From contig VBOM01000020.1 of assembly GCA_005877535.1 (NCBI GenBank), forward strand, positions 1 through 15,539: a stretch of DNA of 15,539 nt, read 5' to 3'. The DNA is from Nitrospirota bacterium (GTDB taxonomy: Bacteria; Nitrospirota; Nitrospiria; Nitrospirales; Nitrospiraceae). The notes under the pieces are model-generated. The model saw only the letters and a program-made list of their open reading frames with translations, made no database searches and was not told the origin of the DNA. Positions 1 through 7,331 of the stretch are shown one piece after another. Position 1 is the first letter of the stretch, and every line of letters starts with the position of its first letter. The translations under genes and the position numbers were made by a program.

Positions 1-194
1 CTGGGGGTGCCGTCCGGGCGGTGGTCGAGGTTGCCGGCGTCCATAACATCATTGCTAAAACGCTGGGCCGTGGGAATCCCTTTAATACGGTTCGTGCCAC
101 GCTAAATGGGCTTTGTCAGCTCCGCAATGCTGAAGACGTGCTCAAAATGCGCCGTAGTGTGGTGGGCGACGCAGAGGATAGGGTGAGTGCCTAA
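1..194 (+). CDS. rpsE: 30S ribosomal protein S5 (3' end, partial)
   Basis: The window opens inside this gene. Reading in frame from base 3 gives about 63 C-terminal residues that end in a TAA at 192-194. The segment [20 protein letters not shown] and the following [10 protein letters not shown] match the S5 C-terminal domain, which packs against S4 and S8 near the decoding centre and affects translational accuracy. Its position just upstream of rpmD and rplO is the standard spc-operon order (rpsE-rpmD-rplO-secY). The stop overlaps the rpmD start as TAATG, so the two are probably translationally coupled. The N-terminal domain lies outside the window and cannot be assessed. Confidence 0.95.
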   Translation, partial: GGAVRAVVEVAGVHNIIAKTLGRGNPFNTVRATLNGLCQLRNAEDVLKMRRSVVGDAEDRVSA

Positions 195-403
195 TGTCTA
201 CAATGAAGATTGCCAAGGCTGCCTCCAAGGGGTTCATGATAACCCTACAACGAAGTCCTATTGGTACACCGCAAAAGCATCGACGTGTTTTGAGCGGCCT
301 CGGGTTGAGGAAAATCAGACAGACGGTGACTCGTCCCAATACTCCACAAGTCAGAGGGATGATCGGCAAAGTTGGATATCTGTTGGAAGTGCAGCCACAA
401 TGA
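194..403 (+). CDS. rpmD: 50S ribosomal protein L30
   Basis: This 69-residue protein contains the L30 core: an ITLQRSPIGTPQKHRR segment, then GLGLRKIRQTV, then RGMIGKVGYLLEV at the C-terminus. L30 is a small 23S-binding protein of the large subunit. The family is usually near 60 residues, so the ATG at 203 (giving 66 residues) is also possible. I prefer the ATG at 194 because AGGGTGAG at 180-187 is well spaced for it and the start overlaps the rpsE stop (TAATG). The gene's TGA (401-403) overlaps the rplO ATG (400-402), continuing a chain of coupled starts. Identity is clear; only the exact start is uncertain. Confidence 0.95.
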   Translation: MSTMKIAKAASKGFMITLQRSPIGTPQKHRRVLSGLGLRKIRQTVTRPNTPQVRGMIGKVGYLLEVQPQ

Positions 404-855
404 ACTTACATGAGATCGGTCCTGCAAAAGGATCCAGGAAACGACGTAAGCGTATCGGCCGCGGACCAGGTTCCGGTCATGGGAAAACGTCGGGGAAGGG
501 CCATAAAGGTCTGTTGGCCAGATCCGGCGGTCGGAGTCGCCAGGCTGGCGGGTTTGAAGGCGGCCAGATGTCCCTCATCCGCCGAGTGCCGAAGCATGGC
601 TTTACAAACGTATTTCGCAAGGAATACTCGATTGTCAACCTGAAAAGCTTGGGTGACCTGATAGTGTCCGGTACCATCACGCCACAAGCTCTGGTCGATG
701 TCGGCTTGGTCAAGCGTAAGTCGTTGCCGATCAAGATTCTTGGGAACGGAGACCTCACGAAGGCGATCATTGTGCAGGCCCACAAGTTCAGCAAGTCCGC
801 AGAGGCAAAGATTCGAGCAGCTGGAGGGAGAGTCGAGGTTATCCCCGGTGTTTGA
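400..855 (+). CDS. rplO: 50S ribosomal protein L15
   Basis: This 151-residue protein starts MNLHEIGPAKGSRK and carries the glycine- and lysine-rich L15 signature GPGSGHGKTSGKGHKG at residues 22-37. This is the extended arm that penetrates 23S rRNA domain II. The globular C-terminal part ends in IRAAGGRVEVIPGV, typical of the family, and the length is normal (about 145-150). The same frame is open upstream to 187, but that stretch overlaps rpmD and does not resemble L15, so the ATG at 400 is the start. The end of the gene contains the GTG start of secY, an overlap of 8 bp. Confidence 0.97.
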   Translation: MNLHEIGPAKGSRKRRKRIGRGPGSGHGKTSGKGHKGLLARSGGRSRQAGGFEGGQMSLIRRVPKHGFTNVFRKEYSIVNLKSLGDLIVSGTITPQALVDVGLVKRKSLPIKILGNGDLTKAIIVQAHKFSKSAEAKIRAAGGRVEVIPGV

Positions 856-2167
856 GAGACTCCTGACCAGTTTTCAGAATATTTTTAAAATCCCCGAGCT
901 GCGTACCCGTATCCTCTTTACCATGGGGATGTTGGTGGTGTATCGGATCGGGGCACATATTCCCACGCCTGGGATCAACGGCGACGCCCTCTCCGAATTT
1001 CTGCAAAAGCAAGGTGGGGCACTGCTCGGGTTTTTGGATATTTTTTCAGGTGGGTCGCTCTCGCGGTTGACGATCTTAGCGCTGGGGATTATGCCCTACA
1101 TCAGCGCTTCGATTATTCTTCAGCTGTTGACCGTGGTTGTCCCGCACCTAACAAAGTTGGCCAAAGAGGGCGAGCGCGGTCGAAAAAAGATTATTCAGTA
1201 CACTCGGTTCGGGACGATCGGCATTGCTGTGATTCAGGGCTTTGGGATTGCCGTAGGTCTCGAGCAAATGAATAACGGCGCATTCGTGATGAGCGCTGGG
1301 TGGGGATTCCGTCTTATGACGGTCATCACCTTGACGGCCGGTACGGGCTTCCTGATGTGGCTCGGTGAACAGATTACCGAGCGAGGCATCGGGAACGGTA
1401 TCTCCTTGATTATTTTTGCAGGGATCGTCGCGCGTTTGCCTGCCGCCTTGGCCCAGACTTTTGATCTATACAAGGTCGGGCAGCTCAGCATTATCTTGCT
1501 GGTCGCCCTCGCCTTGCTCATGGTCGTGGTGGTGGCAGCCATTGTCTTCTTGGAAAGTGGACGACGGAAAGTGCCGGTTCAGTACGCAAAGCGGGTCATT
1601 GGACGACGAGTATTTGGCGGGCAGAGCACGCACATTCCACTGAAGATCAATACAGCGGGGGTGATTCCACCTATTTTCGCATCGTCGATTATCGCATTTC
1701 CAGCGACGATTGCCGGGTTTTTCCAGACGCCATGGGTGAAGGCCTTCGGCGCTCAGCTCGCGCCAGGGTCCCTGTTATATACCCTGATGTACGTTGGCCT
1801 TATTCTGTTTTTCTGTTTCTTTTATACCGCCGTGGTCTTGAACCCGGTGGACATGGCAGACAACATGAAGAAGTACGGTGGATTCATTCCCGGGATTCGC
1901 CCTGGAACTCGGACTTCCGACTACATCTATAAGGTACTCACTAGAATTACGTTTGCTGGATCGATTTACCTTGCGATAGTCTGTGTGATTCCTGAGTTGT
2001 TGATCTATAAACTGAATGTGCCTTTCTATTTCGGTGGTACCTCGTTACTAATCGTGATCGGTGTTGGTCTCGATACGGCCCAGCAGATCGAGTCCCACAT
2101 GCTAATGCGGAATTACGAAGGGTTTCTCGGCAAGGGTATGGCTCCCCTCCGTGGACGGAGTGGGTGA
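848..2167 (+). CDS. secY: Preprotein translocase channel subunit SecY
   Basis: SecY is the 10-helix pore of the SecYEG translocon, which moves unfolded preproteins across the inner membrane and inserts membrane proteins. The 439-residue product is close to the E. coli length (443). It begins VFERLLTSFQNIFKIPELR, followed by the first membrane helix and the IPTPGING segment. It contains LAKEGERGRKKIIQYTR (cytosolic loop), many hydrophobic helices, and a C-terminal GTSLLIVIGVGLDTAQQIES helix followed by RNYEGFLGKG. The frame is open further upstream, but those residues are the reverse-frame-like shadow of rplO. The GTG at 848 with GAGG at 835-838 fits the family N-terminus. The start overlaps rplO by 8 bp, so coupling is likely. 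adk follows 9 bp downstream, as in many bacteria. Confidence 0.97.
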   Translation: MFERLLTSFQNIFKIPELRTRILFTMGMLVVYRIGAHIPTPGINGDALSEFLQKQGGALLGFLDIFSGGSLSRLTILALGIMPYISASIILQLLTVVVPHLTKLAKEGERGRKKIIQYTRFGTIGIAVIQGFGIAVGLEQMNNGAFVMSAGWGFRLMTVITLTAGTGFLMWLGEQITERGIGNGISLIIFAGIVARLPAALAQTFDLYKVGQLSIILLVALALLMVVVVAAIVFLESGRRKVPVQYAKRVIGRRVFGGQSTHIPLKINTAGVIPPIFASSIIAFPATIAGFFQTPWVKAFGAQLAPGSLLYTLMYVGLILFFCFFYTAVVLNPVDMADNMKKYGGFIPGIRPGTRTSDYIYKVLTRITFAGSIYLAIVCVIPELLIYKLNVPFYFGGTSLLIVIGVGLDTAQQIESHMLMRNYEGFLGKGMAPLRGRSG

Positions 2168-2176
2168 GGGAAATCC

Positions 2177-2833
2177 ATGCGGGTGGTGTTTCTTGGCGCA
2201 CCAGGAGTAGGAAAAGGAACTCAGGCTGACCGTATTGCGGCGAAGTGTTTGGTGGCGAAGATTTCAACCGGTGATCTTCTCCGCGAGGCGGTTCGCGATC
2301 AGACTACGCTGGGTCTTGAAGCGAAGCGTTACATGGATCAGGGGAGCCTGGTTCCTGATGCTGTGGTGATTGGGCTGGTGAGGGAGAAGTTAGCTGATCC
2401 CAGCTGCGCTAAAGGATTCGTTCTGGATGGATTCCCCAGGACTATTCCACAGGCGGAGGCATTGGGAACGGTGTTGACATCCAAAGGGATCGCGCTGGAC
2501 CGGATCGTAAATTTCCAGGTTTCTCGTGAGGATATCGTGAGGCGATTGAGCGGGCGCCGAAGTTGCCCGAAATGCCAAGCGACGTTCCATGTAGACTTTG
2601 CACCGCCCAAGGTGGATGGAATTTGCGATCGATGCGGAGAGCCGCTTATACAGCGCAGTGATGACCGTCGCGATGCGATTGAGATGCGGCTGAAAGTATA
2701 TGACGAGCAAACGGCGCCCCTTGTGCGGTATTACCAAGAGCGAGGGCTTTTACTCCAGCTGGATGGTTCTGGCTCAGTGGATGTCGTCTTTCAGCATCTT
2801 TCGCAGGAGCTGGCACCGCACCAGGTGACATGA
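2177..2833 (+). CDS. adk: Adenylate kinase (zinc-type lid)
   Basis: Adenylate kinase catalyses ATP + AMP = 2 ADP in the cytosol and balances the adenylate pool. The 218-residue protein has the P-loop GAPGVGKGT (residues 7-15), the AMP-binding segment STGDLLREAV, and the family motif FVLDGFPRT (81-89). Its lid domain carries four cysteines in a CxxC...CxxC arrangement (Cys130, Cys133, Cys150, Cys153), which in this family binds a structural zinc. E. coli Adk lacks this set, while many Gram-positives and other phyla have it. The length fits a long-type kinase. The ATG at 2177 follows GAGGG with good spacing. The gene sits between secY and map, and its TGA overlaps the map ATG (ATGA). Confidence 0.97.
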   Translation: MRVVFLGAPGVGKGTQADRIAAKCLVAKISTGDLLREAVRDQTTLGLEAKRYMDQGSLVPDAVVIGLVREKLADPSCAKGFVLDGFPRTIPQAEALGTVLTSKGIALDRIVNFQVSREDIVRRLSGRRSCPKCQATFHVDFAPPKVDGICDRCGEPLIQRSDDRRDAIEMRLKVYDEQTAPLVRYYQERGLLLQLDGSGSVDVVFQHLSQELAPHQVT

Positions 2834-3579
2834 TCATTCTCAAGACGTCGGACGAGATTGCGGTGATGGCTCAGGCGTCAAGAGTGGTGGCAGAGACACT
2901 ACAGATACTGCAGAAGGCCGTCAGGCCCGGCATCACGACTGATGAACTGGACTGTTTAGCCGACGAAGAGATTCGGGCCCGTGGTGCGCGGCCTGCGTTT
3001 AAGGGGTACCGGAGTTATCCAAAGACGCTTTGTGCCTCGGTGAATGACGAGGTCGTTCACGGAATACCCTCCAAGCGAGTGCTGAAGGAGGGGGATATCA
3101 TTGGGCTCGACCTAGGGGCGGTCGTCGACGGGTTTTACGGGGATTCGGCGATCACGGTTGCGGTGGGGCAGACGACCGAACGGAATGCCCGCTTGGTTCA
3201 AGTAACCGAAGAGGCGATGTACCTCGGAATCAAGCAAGCGGTGGTGGGTCACAGGCTGTCAGACATTTCGCATGCGGTTCAGCGGCATGTGGAGTCTGCC
3301 GGTTACTCGGTCGTGACGGAGTTCGTAGGCCATGGGATTGGCCGGCAGTTGCATGAAGAGCCGCAGGTGCCTAATTATGGGAAGCCAGGGCAGGGACCCC
3401 GGTTGCTGGCAGGGATGGTCCTCGCGATCGAACCGATGGTCAACATGGGTGGCGCTGCCGTCAAAGTTCTTGAGGATCGATGGACAGCGGTGACGGTGGA
3501 TGGGAGTCTCTCGGCGCATTTTGAACATACGATTGTGATTGAGCCGAGTGGACCGCCTCGTATTCTGAGTCAGCTCTGA
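2830..3579 (+). CDS. map: Type I methionine aminopeptidase
   Basis: This enzyme removes the N-terminal methionine from nascent proteins in the cytosol. The 249-residue product matches bacterial type I MetAP in length and has all five metal ligands in the pita-bread fold: Asp94 (GLDLG), Asp105 (YGDSA), His168 (GHGIG), Glu201 (AIEPM) and Glu232 (FEHTI). It also has the catalytic-site His77 in NDEVVHGIP. These correspond to E. coli D97, D108, H171, E204, E235 and H79 with a constant offset of 3. There is no N-terminal zinc-finger or SH3 extension. The start overlaps the adk stop (ATGA), with AGGTG just upstream. secY-adk-map-infA is a common arrangement that links protein export, nucleotide balance and nascent-chain processing. 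Confidence 0.97.
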   Translation: MIILKTSDEIAVMAQASRVVAETLQILQKAVRPGITTDELDCLADEEIRARGARPAFKGYRSYPKTLCASVNDEVVHGIPSKRVLKEGDIIGLDLGAVVDGFYGDSAITVAVGQTTERNARLVQVTEEAMYLGIKQAVVGHRLSDISHAVQRHVESAGYSVVTEFVGHGIGRQLHEEPQVPNYGKPGQGPRLLAGMVLAIEPMVNMGGAAVKVLEDRWTAVTVDGSLSAHFEHTIVIEPSGPPRILSQL

Positions 3580-3627
3580 GGAACTGGGGGCGTGGCCATG
3601 CAGTTCTGGGAGAAGGGATAGAGATAC

Positions 3628-3846
3628 GTGCCGAAAGAGGATGTGATCGAAATTCAAGGCACGGTGAACGAGACGTTACCGAATGCGATGTTTCGTGTGT
3701 CGCTGGATAATGGCCATAAGATTCTTGCACACATTTCCGGGAAAATGCGCATGCATTTTATCCGTATCCTTCCCGGCGATAAGGTGACCGTGGAACTGTC
3801 GCCGTACGACCTGACACGCGGGCGGATCACCTATCGGTTTAAGTAG
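3628..3846 (+). CDS. infA: Translation initiation factor IF-1
   Basis: IF-1 is an OB-fold protein that sits in the 30S A site and works with IF-2 and IF-3 during initiation. The 72-residue product has the usual length and hallmark segments: [48 protein letters not shown] and [16 protein letters not shown]. The start is GTG; the second residue is Pro where most homologues have Ala. AGAAGGGA lies about 10 bases upstream. The 48-bp gap after map holds nothing else I can support. rpmJ follows 15 bp downstream, the usual infA-rpmJ pair. Confidence 0.97.
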   Translation: MPKEDVIEIQGTVNETLPNAMFRVSLDNGHKILAHISGKMRMHFIRILPGDKVTVELSPYDLTRGRITYRFK

Positions 3847-3861
3847 GAGCGCGAAACGGAC

Positions 3862-3975
3862 ATGAAAGTGAGATCATCCGTCAAGCCCATCTGTGCTAAA
3901 TGCAAGGTGGTCCGGCGTAAGGGCGTGGTGCGAATCCTCTGCGAGAATCCGCGCCACAAGCAACGCCAAGGGTAG
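3862..3975 (+). CDS. rpmJ: 50S ribosomal protein L36 (zinc-binding form)
   Basis: A 37-residue protein, [20 protein letters not shown] and so on to a TAG at 3973-3975. It is the smallest ribosomal protein and binds 23S rRNA. The residues Cys11, Cys14, Cys27 and the later His32 (NPRHKQRQG) form the zinc-ribbon of the C+ type of L36. The length and the terminal HKQRQG are diagnostic. It lies directly after infA. Its stop is followed at once by the palindromic element at 3977-4070, so it is the last gene before a possible regulatory break in the operon. Confidence 0.97.
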   Translation: MKVRSSVKPICAKCKVVRRKGVVRILCENPRHKQRQG

Positions 3976-3976
3976 G

Positions 3977-4070
3977 GGAGTCTGATGACGACCTCATCAG
4001 ACTCCTGCTCGCGCAACGCGCGGCCTCAGAAGGCCTTCGTTGGGCGCGCGCATTAGAGTCTGACGAGGTC
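3977..4070. repeat. Compound palindromic element with alternative folds between rpmJ and rpsM
   Basis: The 131-bp spacer holds several nested inverted repeats. A perfect 12-bp stem pairs GGAGTCTGATGA (3977-3988) with its complement at 3994-4005 across a 5-nt loop. A second arm, GACCTCATCAGACTC (3990-4004), instead pairs with GAGTCTGACGAGGTC (4056-4070) at 14 of 15 positions. It encloses a CGCGCAACG/CGTT-gg-GCGCG stem (4010-4018 with 4038-4048) and an apical GGCCT/AGGCC hairpin (4022-4035). The two large folds share 3994-4004, so they cannot form together. No T-run follows, so it does not look like a simple intrinsic terminator. It could be a dispersed REP- or MITE-like palindromic unit, or a leader control element for the rpsM operon. 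The sequence alone cannot decide between these. Confidence 0.8.
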
Positions 4071-4106
4071 ATCCTCAGGCTGAAGGGTGAAGTAAGGGGA
4101 GGAACT

Positions 4107-4493
4107 ATGGCTCGTATTTCTGGAGTGGATTTGCCGAGGGAGAAACGGGCGGACATCGGACTGACCTATGTCTATGGGATTGGGCGTGCATCCGCACTCT
4201 CTATCCTGGGCAAGGCCGGGATCGACGGAGCAATTCGCGTCAAGGACTTGAGTGAAGAGCATATCGTCAAGATTCGAGAAATTATTCAGGAAGACTATCA
4301 GGTCGAAGGCGATCTGAGAAAGACCTTCTCGATGAACATCAAGCGATTGATAGACAGTGGCACGTACCGTGGCCTGCGCCATCGGAAAGGGTTGCCGGTA
4401 CGCGGTCAGCGGACCAAAACGAACGCGCGGACGAGAAAAGGTCGTCGCTCCGGTGTGGGAAGCAAACCGAAACCGCCTGCGCGTCCGGCGTAG
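4107..4493 (+). CDS. rpsM: 30S ribosomal protein S13
   Basis: S13 sits in the head of the small subunit and contacts the P-site tRNA and the large subunit through bridges. The 128-residue protein begins [20 protein letters not shown], contains the [11 protein letters not shown] helix-hairpin region, and ends in the basic tail [20 protein letters not shown] that reaches the tRNAs. Length is typical. The ATG is preceded by the strong Shine-Dalgarno AGGGGAGG (4095-4102). It is the first gene of the classical alpha-operon block rpsM-rpsK-rpsD-rpoA-rplQ and lies 36 bp downstream of the palindromic element. In E. coli this is where S4 represses the operon through a leader pseudoknot; whether that happens here is unknown. 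Confidence 0.97.
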   Translation: MARISGVDLPREKRADIGLTYVYGIGRASALSILGKAGIDGAIRVKDLSEEHIVKIREIIQEDYQVEGDLRKTFSMNIKRLIDSGTYRGLRHRKGLPVRGQRTKTNARTRKGRRSGVGSKPKPPARPA

Positions 4494-4524
4494 TGCGTGA
4501 CCATTAATTGAGTAGGGAGTCCGT

Positions 4525-4908
4525 ATGAGCATCAAAAAAGGGAAGAAGAAAGAGCGCCGGATCGTGCAGAGCGGGGTGGCCCATGTCCAGGCCTCCTTCA
4601 ATAACACGATTGTCACCATCACCGACATGAGCGGCAACACGATTGTGTGGGCAAGCTCAGGAAACCAAGGCTTCAAGGGCTCTCGAAAGAGCACGCCCTT
4701 TGCGGCTCAGCGGGCTGGCGAGGCTGCTGCACGCAAGGCGATGGAGAGTGGAATGCGTCAAGTGGATGTCTATGTGAATGGGCCGGGGTCCGGTCGTGAA
4801 TCGGCGATTCGATCTCTTCAGGCCGCTGGATTGCGGATCCATATGATCCGTGATGTTACCCCGATTCCGCACAACGGTTGCCGTCCACCTAAGCGGCGTC
4901 GCGTCTAG
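4525..4908 (+). CDS. rpsK: 30S ribosomal protein S11
   Basis: S11 is a platform protein of the 30S subunit near the mRNA exit region. The 127-residue protein has the standard elements [55 protein letters not shown] and the conserved C-terminal [20 protein letters not shown]. The N-terminus ([12 protein letters not shown]) is lysine-rich, as in many relatives. The ATG follows AGGGAG with good spacing. The gene lies 31 bp after rpsM and 81 bp before rpsD. Nothing about it is unusual. Confidence 0.97.
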   Translation: MSIKKGKKKERRIVQSGVAHVQASFNNTIVTITDMSGNTIVWASSGNQGFKGSRKSTPFAAQRAGEAAARKAMESGMRQVDVYVNGPGSGRESAIRSLQAAGLRIHMIRDVTPIPHNGCRPPKRRRV

Positions 4909-4989
4909 TGTCGTATCTCGAGAGGGTCGAATGCACGAGAATTGTTGGGCGCACCCACGTGGTGATGTCCGGTAACTGGAGGTAGAGCA

Positions 4990-5616
4990 GTGGCAAAGTA
5001 TCGAGGTCCCGTCTGTCGGTTGTGTCGGCGAGAAGGTGAGAAGTTGTTTCTGAAAGGCTCGCGTTGTATGACGGAGAAGTGCGCCATCGAGCGACGGAGC
5101 TATCCCCCGGGACAGCATGGGCAAAAGCGTCCGAGGAATTCAGAGTACAGCACGCAGCTCAGAGAAAAGCAGAAGCTGCGCAGAATTTACGGCTTGATGG
5201 AGTGTCAATTCCGTGGCGTGTTTGAGCGGGCTGAGCGCCAGACTGGTATTACCGGCGAGGTGCTCTTGCGGATGCTGGAATGCCGGTTGGACAATGTGGC
5301 CTACCGATTAGGGTTTGGGGCCTCGCGAAAAGAAGCCAGGCAGCTGGTGAGCCATGGGCATCTGACCATGAATGGTCGGAAAATCAATGTGCCGGGTGCG
5401 CAGGTCAAGGCAGGCGATATTATCAGCGTTCGGGAGCGAAGTCGCACATTGATCTCGATTCAGGCCGCCTTAGAGGCTGTTGATGGGCGAGGCATTCCAG
5501 AATGGTTGGAGCTGGAAAAGACGGCCTTTAAGGGCATGGTACGAGCGTTGCCTTCGAAAGACCAGATTTCGCTGCCGGTGAATGAGCAGATGGTGGTGGA
5601 GTTGTATTCCAGGTAG
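4990..5616 (+). CDS. rpsD: 30S ribosomal protein S4 (zinc-finger form)
   Basis: S4 is a primary 16S rRNA binder that nucleates assembly of the 30S body. In many bacteria it also represses the alpha operon at the mRNA level. The 208-residue protein has Cys9, Cys12, Cys26 and Cys31 in its N-terminal domain, the same spacing as the zinc-binding S4 of Thermus; E. coli S4 lacks these. The S4 RNA-binding domain is seen as RLDNVAYRLGFGASRKEARQ and LVSHGHLTMNGRKI. The start is GTG with GGAGGT at 4978-4983. The 81-bp spacer upstream holds only a weak CACC/GGTG hairpin. The gene is followed by rpoA, as expected. Confidence 0.97.
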   Translation: MAKYRGPVCRLCRREGEKLFLKGSRCMTEKCAIERRSYPPGQHGQKRPRNSEYSTQLREKQKLRRIYGLMECQFRGVFERAERQTGITGEVLLRMLECRLDNVAYRLGFGASRKEARQLVSHGHLTMNGRKINVPGAQVKAGDIISVRERSRTLISIQAALEAVDGRGIPEWLELEKTAFKGMVRALPSKDQISLPVNEQMVVELYSR

Positions 5617-5698
5617 ATGCGGAATTGGGAGGGGTCGGCCTCTGCGGCGAACCGGTACCGTTCAGTGGCTGGCTACTCGATGAGATGAAGGGGGAGTC

Positions 5699-6700
5699 AT
5701 GATTAAAGCGATGAAAGACTTTCAGATCCCAATGCGGGTGGAAGTCGACAAAGATACGCATTCCCAAACGTTCGGCAGATTTACGACAGAGGCCTATGAG
5801 CGTGGGTTTGGGACCACGGTCGGCAACGCGTTACGGCGTGTGCTGTTGTCGTCGCTAACAGGTGCGGCAGTCACCACAGTGAAGATTGAAGGGGTCCTGC
5901 ACGAGTTCTCCACGATTCCTGGTATCACGGAGGATGTAACCTCCATTATTTTGAACGTCAAAGGACTCCGGCTTGCCGTACATACCGACAAACCGAAGAC
6001 GCTCCGTCTCAAGAAGAAGGGACCTGGGGAAGCGAAAGGGTCTGACATTATTCATGATGCTGACGTGACCATCCTCACCCCGAATCTCCATATTGCGACG
6101 CTGGACAAGGATGCCTTGTTCGATATGGAAATGACGGTAAAGCTTGGGCGGGGCTATGTGCCCGCCGAGCGGAATAAGGAAGAGGGGCTGCCGATTGGTG
6201 TGATTGCGATCGACTCGGTGTTTTCTCCGATCAAACGCGTGAACTTTCATGTGGAGAATGCCCGCGTCGGTCGCATGACCGATTATGATAAGTTGACCTT
6301 GGAAATCTGGACGGATGGGACCATCTCGCCTCGTGATGCCTTGTCAACGGCGGCCGGCATTATGCGTGATCACATTGATATCTTTATCAATCCTGATGAG
6401 CGAATCGAAGGGCGTGCTGATCTTGGGAGTGATGAGGCGCAACGTGAGGTTAATAAACATCTGTTTCGTAGCGTGAACGAATTGGAGTTGTCGGTCCGTG
6501 CCGCGAACTGCTTGAAGAATGCGAACATCAAGACCATCGCTGACTTAGTTCAGAAGACCGAAGGGGAGATGCTGAGGACGAAGAATTTCGGTAAGAAATC
6601 GCTCAATGAAATTAAAGAGATCTTGACGGAAATGGGCCTGGGGCTCGGAGTGAAGCTGGATGCAGTGCAACAGAACAGCGGTAGTCCGAAAAGCGAGTAA
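5699..6700 (+). CDS. rpoA: RNA polymerase subunit alpha
   Basis: The alpha dimer starts RNA polymerase assembly, and its C-terminal domain binds UP-element DNA and activators. The 333-residue protein has the dimerising N-terminal domain ([16 protein letters not shown], residues 37-52; [20 protein letters not shown] about 152-171) and an alpha-CTD from about 258. The DNA-contact residues are in place: Arg267, Asn270, Cys271, Gly298, Lys300 and Ser301 match E. coli R265, N268, C269, G296, K298 and S299. UP-element recognition is therefore probably intact. The ATG follows GAAGGGGGAG. It lies 82 bp after rpsD and 18 bp before rplQ. Short non-conserved tail after residue 320. Confidence 0.98.
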   Translation: MIKAMKDFQIPMRVEVDKDTHSQTFGRFTTEAYERGFGTTVGNALRRVLLSSLTGAAVTTVKIEGVLHEFSTIPGITEDVTSIILNVKGLRLAVHTDKPKTLRLKKKGPGEAKGSDIIHDADVTILTPNLHIATLDKDALFDMEMTVKLGRGYVPAERNKEEGLPIGVIAIDSVFSPIKRVNFHVENARVGRMTDYDKLTLEIWTDGTISPRDALSTAAGIMRDHIDIFINPDERIEGRADLGSDEAQREVNKHLFRSVNELELSVRAANCLKNANIKTIADLVQKTEGEMLRTKNFGKKSLNEIKEILTEMGLGLGVKLDAVQQNSGSPKSE

Positions 6701-6718
6701 CGAAACAAGAGGGAACCC

Positions 6719-7141
6719 TTGCGTCATAGAAAAAAAGGCAGACAGCTCGGGCGACAGACCAAACATCGGTGGGCCCTCTTCCGAAGTCTCGTGACCTCGC
6801 TGCTCGAACATGAGCGCATCGAAACGACTGAGACCAAGGCAAAAGAAATTCGAGGGTTTACGGATCGGATGATTACCCTCGGCAAGGAGGGGACATTGCC
6901 GGCTCGGCGGCAAGCCCTGGCGTTTATCCGAAGCAAGGACGTCGTCTCAAAATTATTCAGCGACGTGGCGGTTCGATTTAAAGACCGTCCTGGTGGCTAT
7001 ACGAGGATGGTGAAGACGAGACGGCGGATCGGCGATGCCGCAAAGCTTGTCGCGATCGAACTCGTTACGCGGGCGGATACTGCGCCCGCAAAGAAACACA
7101 CACCTGCTTCATCAGTTACCGCGAGCCCCGCTGCGAACTAG
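6719..7141 (+). CDS. rplQ: 50S ribosomal protein L17 (TTG start)
   Basis: L17 is a large-subunit protein near the exit tunnel. The 140-residue product begins [20 protein letters not shown], followed by the L17 segments [19 protein letters not shown] and [20 protein letters not shown]. Because L17 nearly always starts Met-Arg-His-Arg, the start must be the TTG at 6719, with AGAGGGA at 6708-6714 as ribosome binding site. No ATG or GTG is available at this point. About 20 residues rich in Ala, Ser, Thr and Pro follow the conserved domain and look like a disordered tail. It is the last gene of the ribosomal block and is followed by a hairpin and a new promoter. Confidence 0.96.
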   Translation: MRHRKKGRQLGRQTKHRWALFRSLVTSLLEHERIETTETKAKEIRGFTDRMITLGKEGTLPARRQALAFIRSKDVVSKLFSDVAVRFKDRPGGYTRMVKTRRRIGDAAKLVAIELVTRADTAPAKKHTPASSVTASPAAN

Positions 7142-7144
7142 GTC

Positions 7145-7197
7145 TCGTCTCGACGGGATCTAGTCGCGGGCGCGCCGCCGCGCTATCGCTTCGACGA
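7145..7197 (+). terminator. GC-rich hairpin after rplQ, possible terminator
   Basis: Just after the rplQ stop, CGCGG (7165-7169) pairs with CCGCG (7178-7182) and is extended by TAG (7161-7163) with CTA (7183-7185) around one bulged base. A weaker outer stem pairs TCGTC (7145-7149) with GACGA (7193-7197). Only TTT follows, so this is a poor intrinsic terminator by the usual rule. Its position at the end of the ribosomal operon and before the lptC promoter is the main support. Confidence 0.3.
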
Positions 7198-7258
7198 TTT
7201 ACCCATCTCGTTCATTCCATCTCCTAGCGAGTAGACTATACCGGGGTTCTGGCATAAG

Positions 7259-7287
7259 TTTACTTGGTTTTGAGTGCATGCTACTAT
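7259..7287 (+). promoter_or_regulatory. Candidate sigma-70 promoter (extended -10) for lptC-lptA-lptB
   Basis: A -35-like TTTACT (7259-7264) lies 17 bp from a -10-like TACTAT (7282-7287). The -10 is preceded by TGC, giving an extended -10 element. Each hexamer matches the consensus at 4 of 6 positions. Transcription would start near 7294, about 38 nt upstream of the lptC GTG at 7332. An ATG at 7278 lies between the -35 and -10 hexamers, just upstream of the -10, so a transcript from this promoter could not use it as a start. The rest of the spacer (7198-7258) shows no other clear signal. Confidence 0.5.
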
Positions 7288-7331
7288 CGTGCCAGTCTCC
7301 TTTATGCTGCTTGAAAGGAAGAAGGGACAAA

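Noticed and set aside
187..399. N-terminal extension of L15 from a GTG at 187
   Set aside because: The extra residues overlap rpmD, do not resemble any ribosomal domain, and the ATG at 400 gives the normal L15 start and length.
3580..3627. Possible small KOW-type gene between map and infA, as in some Gram-positives
   Set aside because: The spacer is only 48 bp, and the longest start-to-stop frame has fewer than ten codons.
4053..4694. 213-residue open frame on the minus strand across rpsM and the start of rpsK
   Set aside because: It lies antisense to two certain ribosomal genes, has no recognisable domain, and long antisense frames are expected at this GC content.
5649..5663. Near-palindrome around CGGTACCG between rpsD and rpoA
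   Set aside because: The loop would be only two bases as RNA and the symmetry is broken by one base; no evidence of an operator.
7250..7268. Sigma-54-like TGGCAT element upstream of lptC
   Set aside because: The -12 part (TTGC) is missing at the required spacing, and a better sigma-70-type site overlaps the region.
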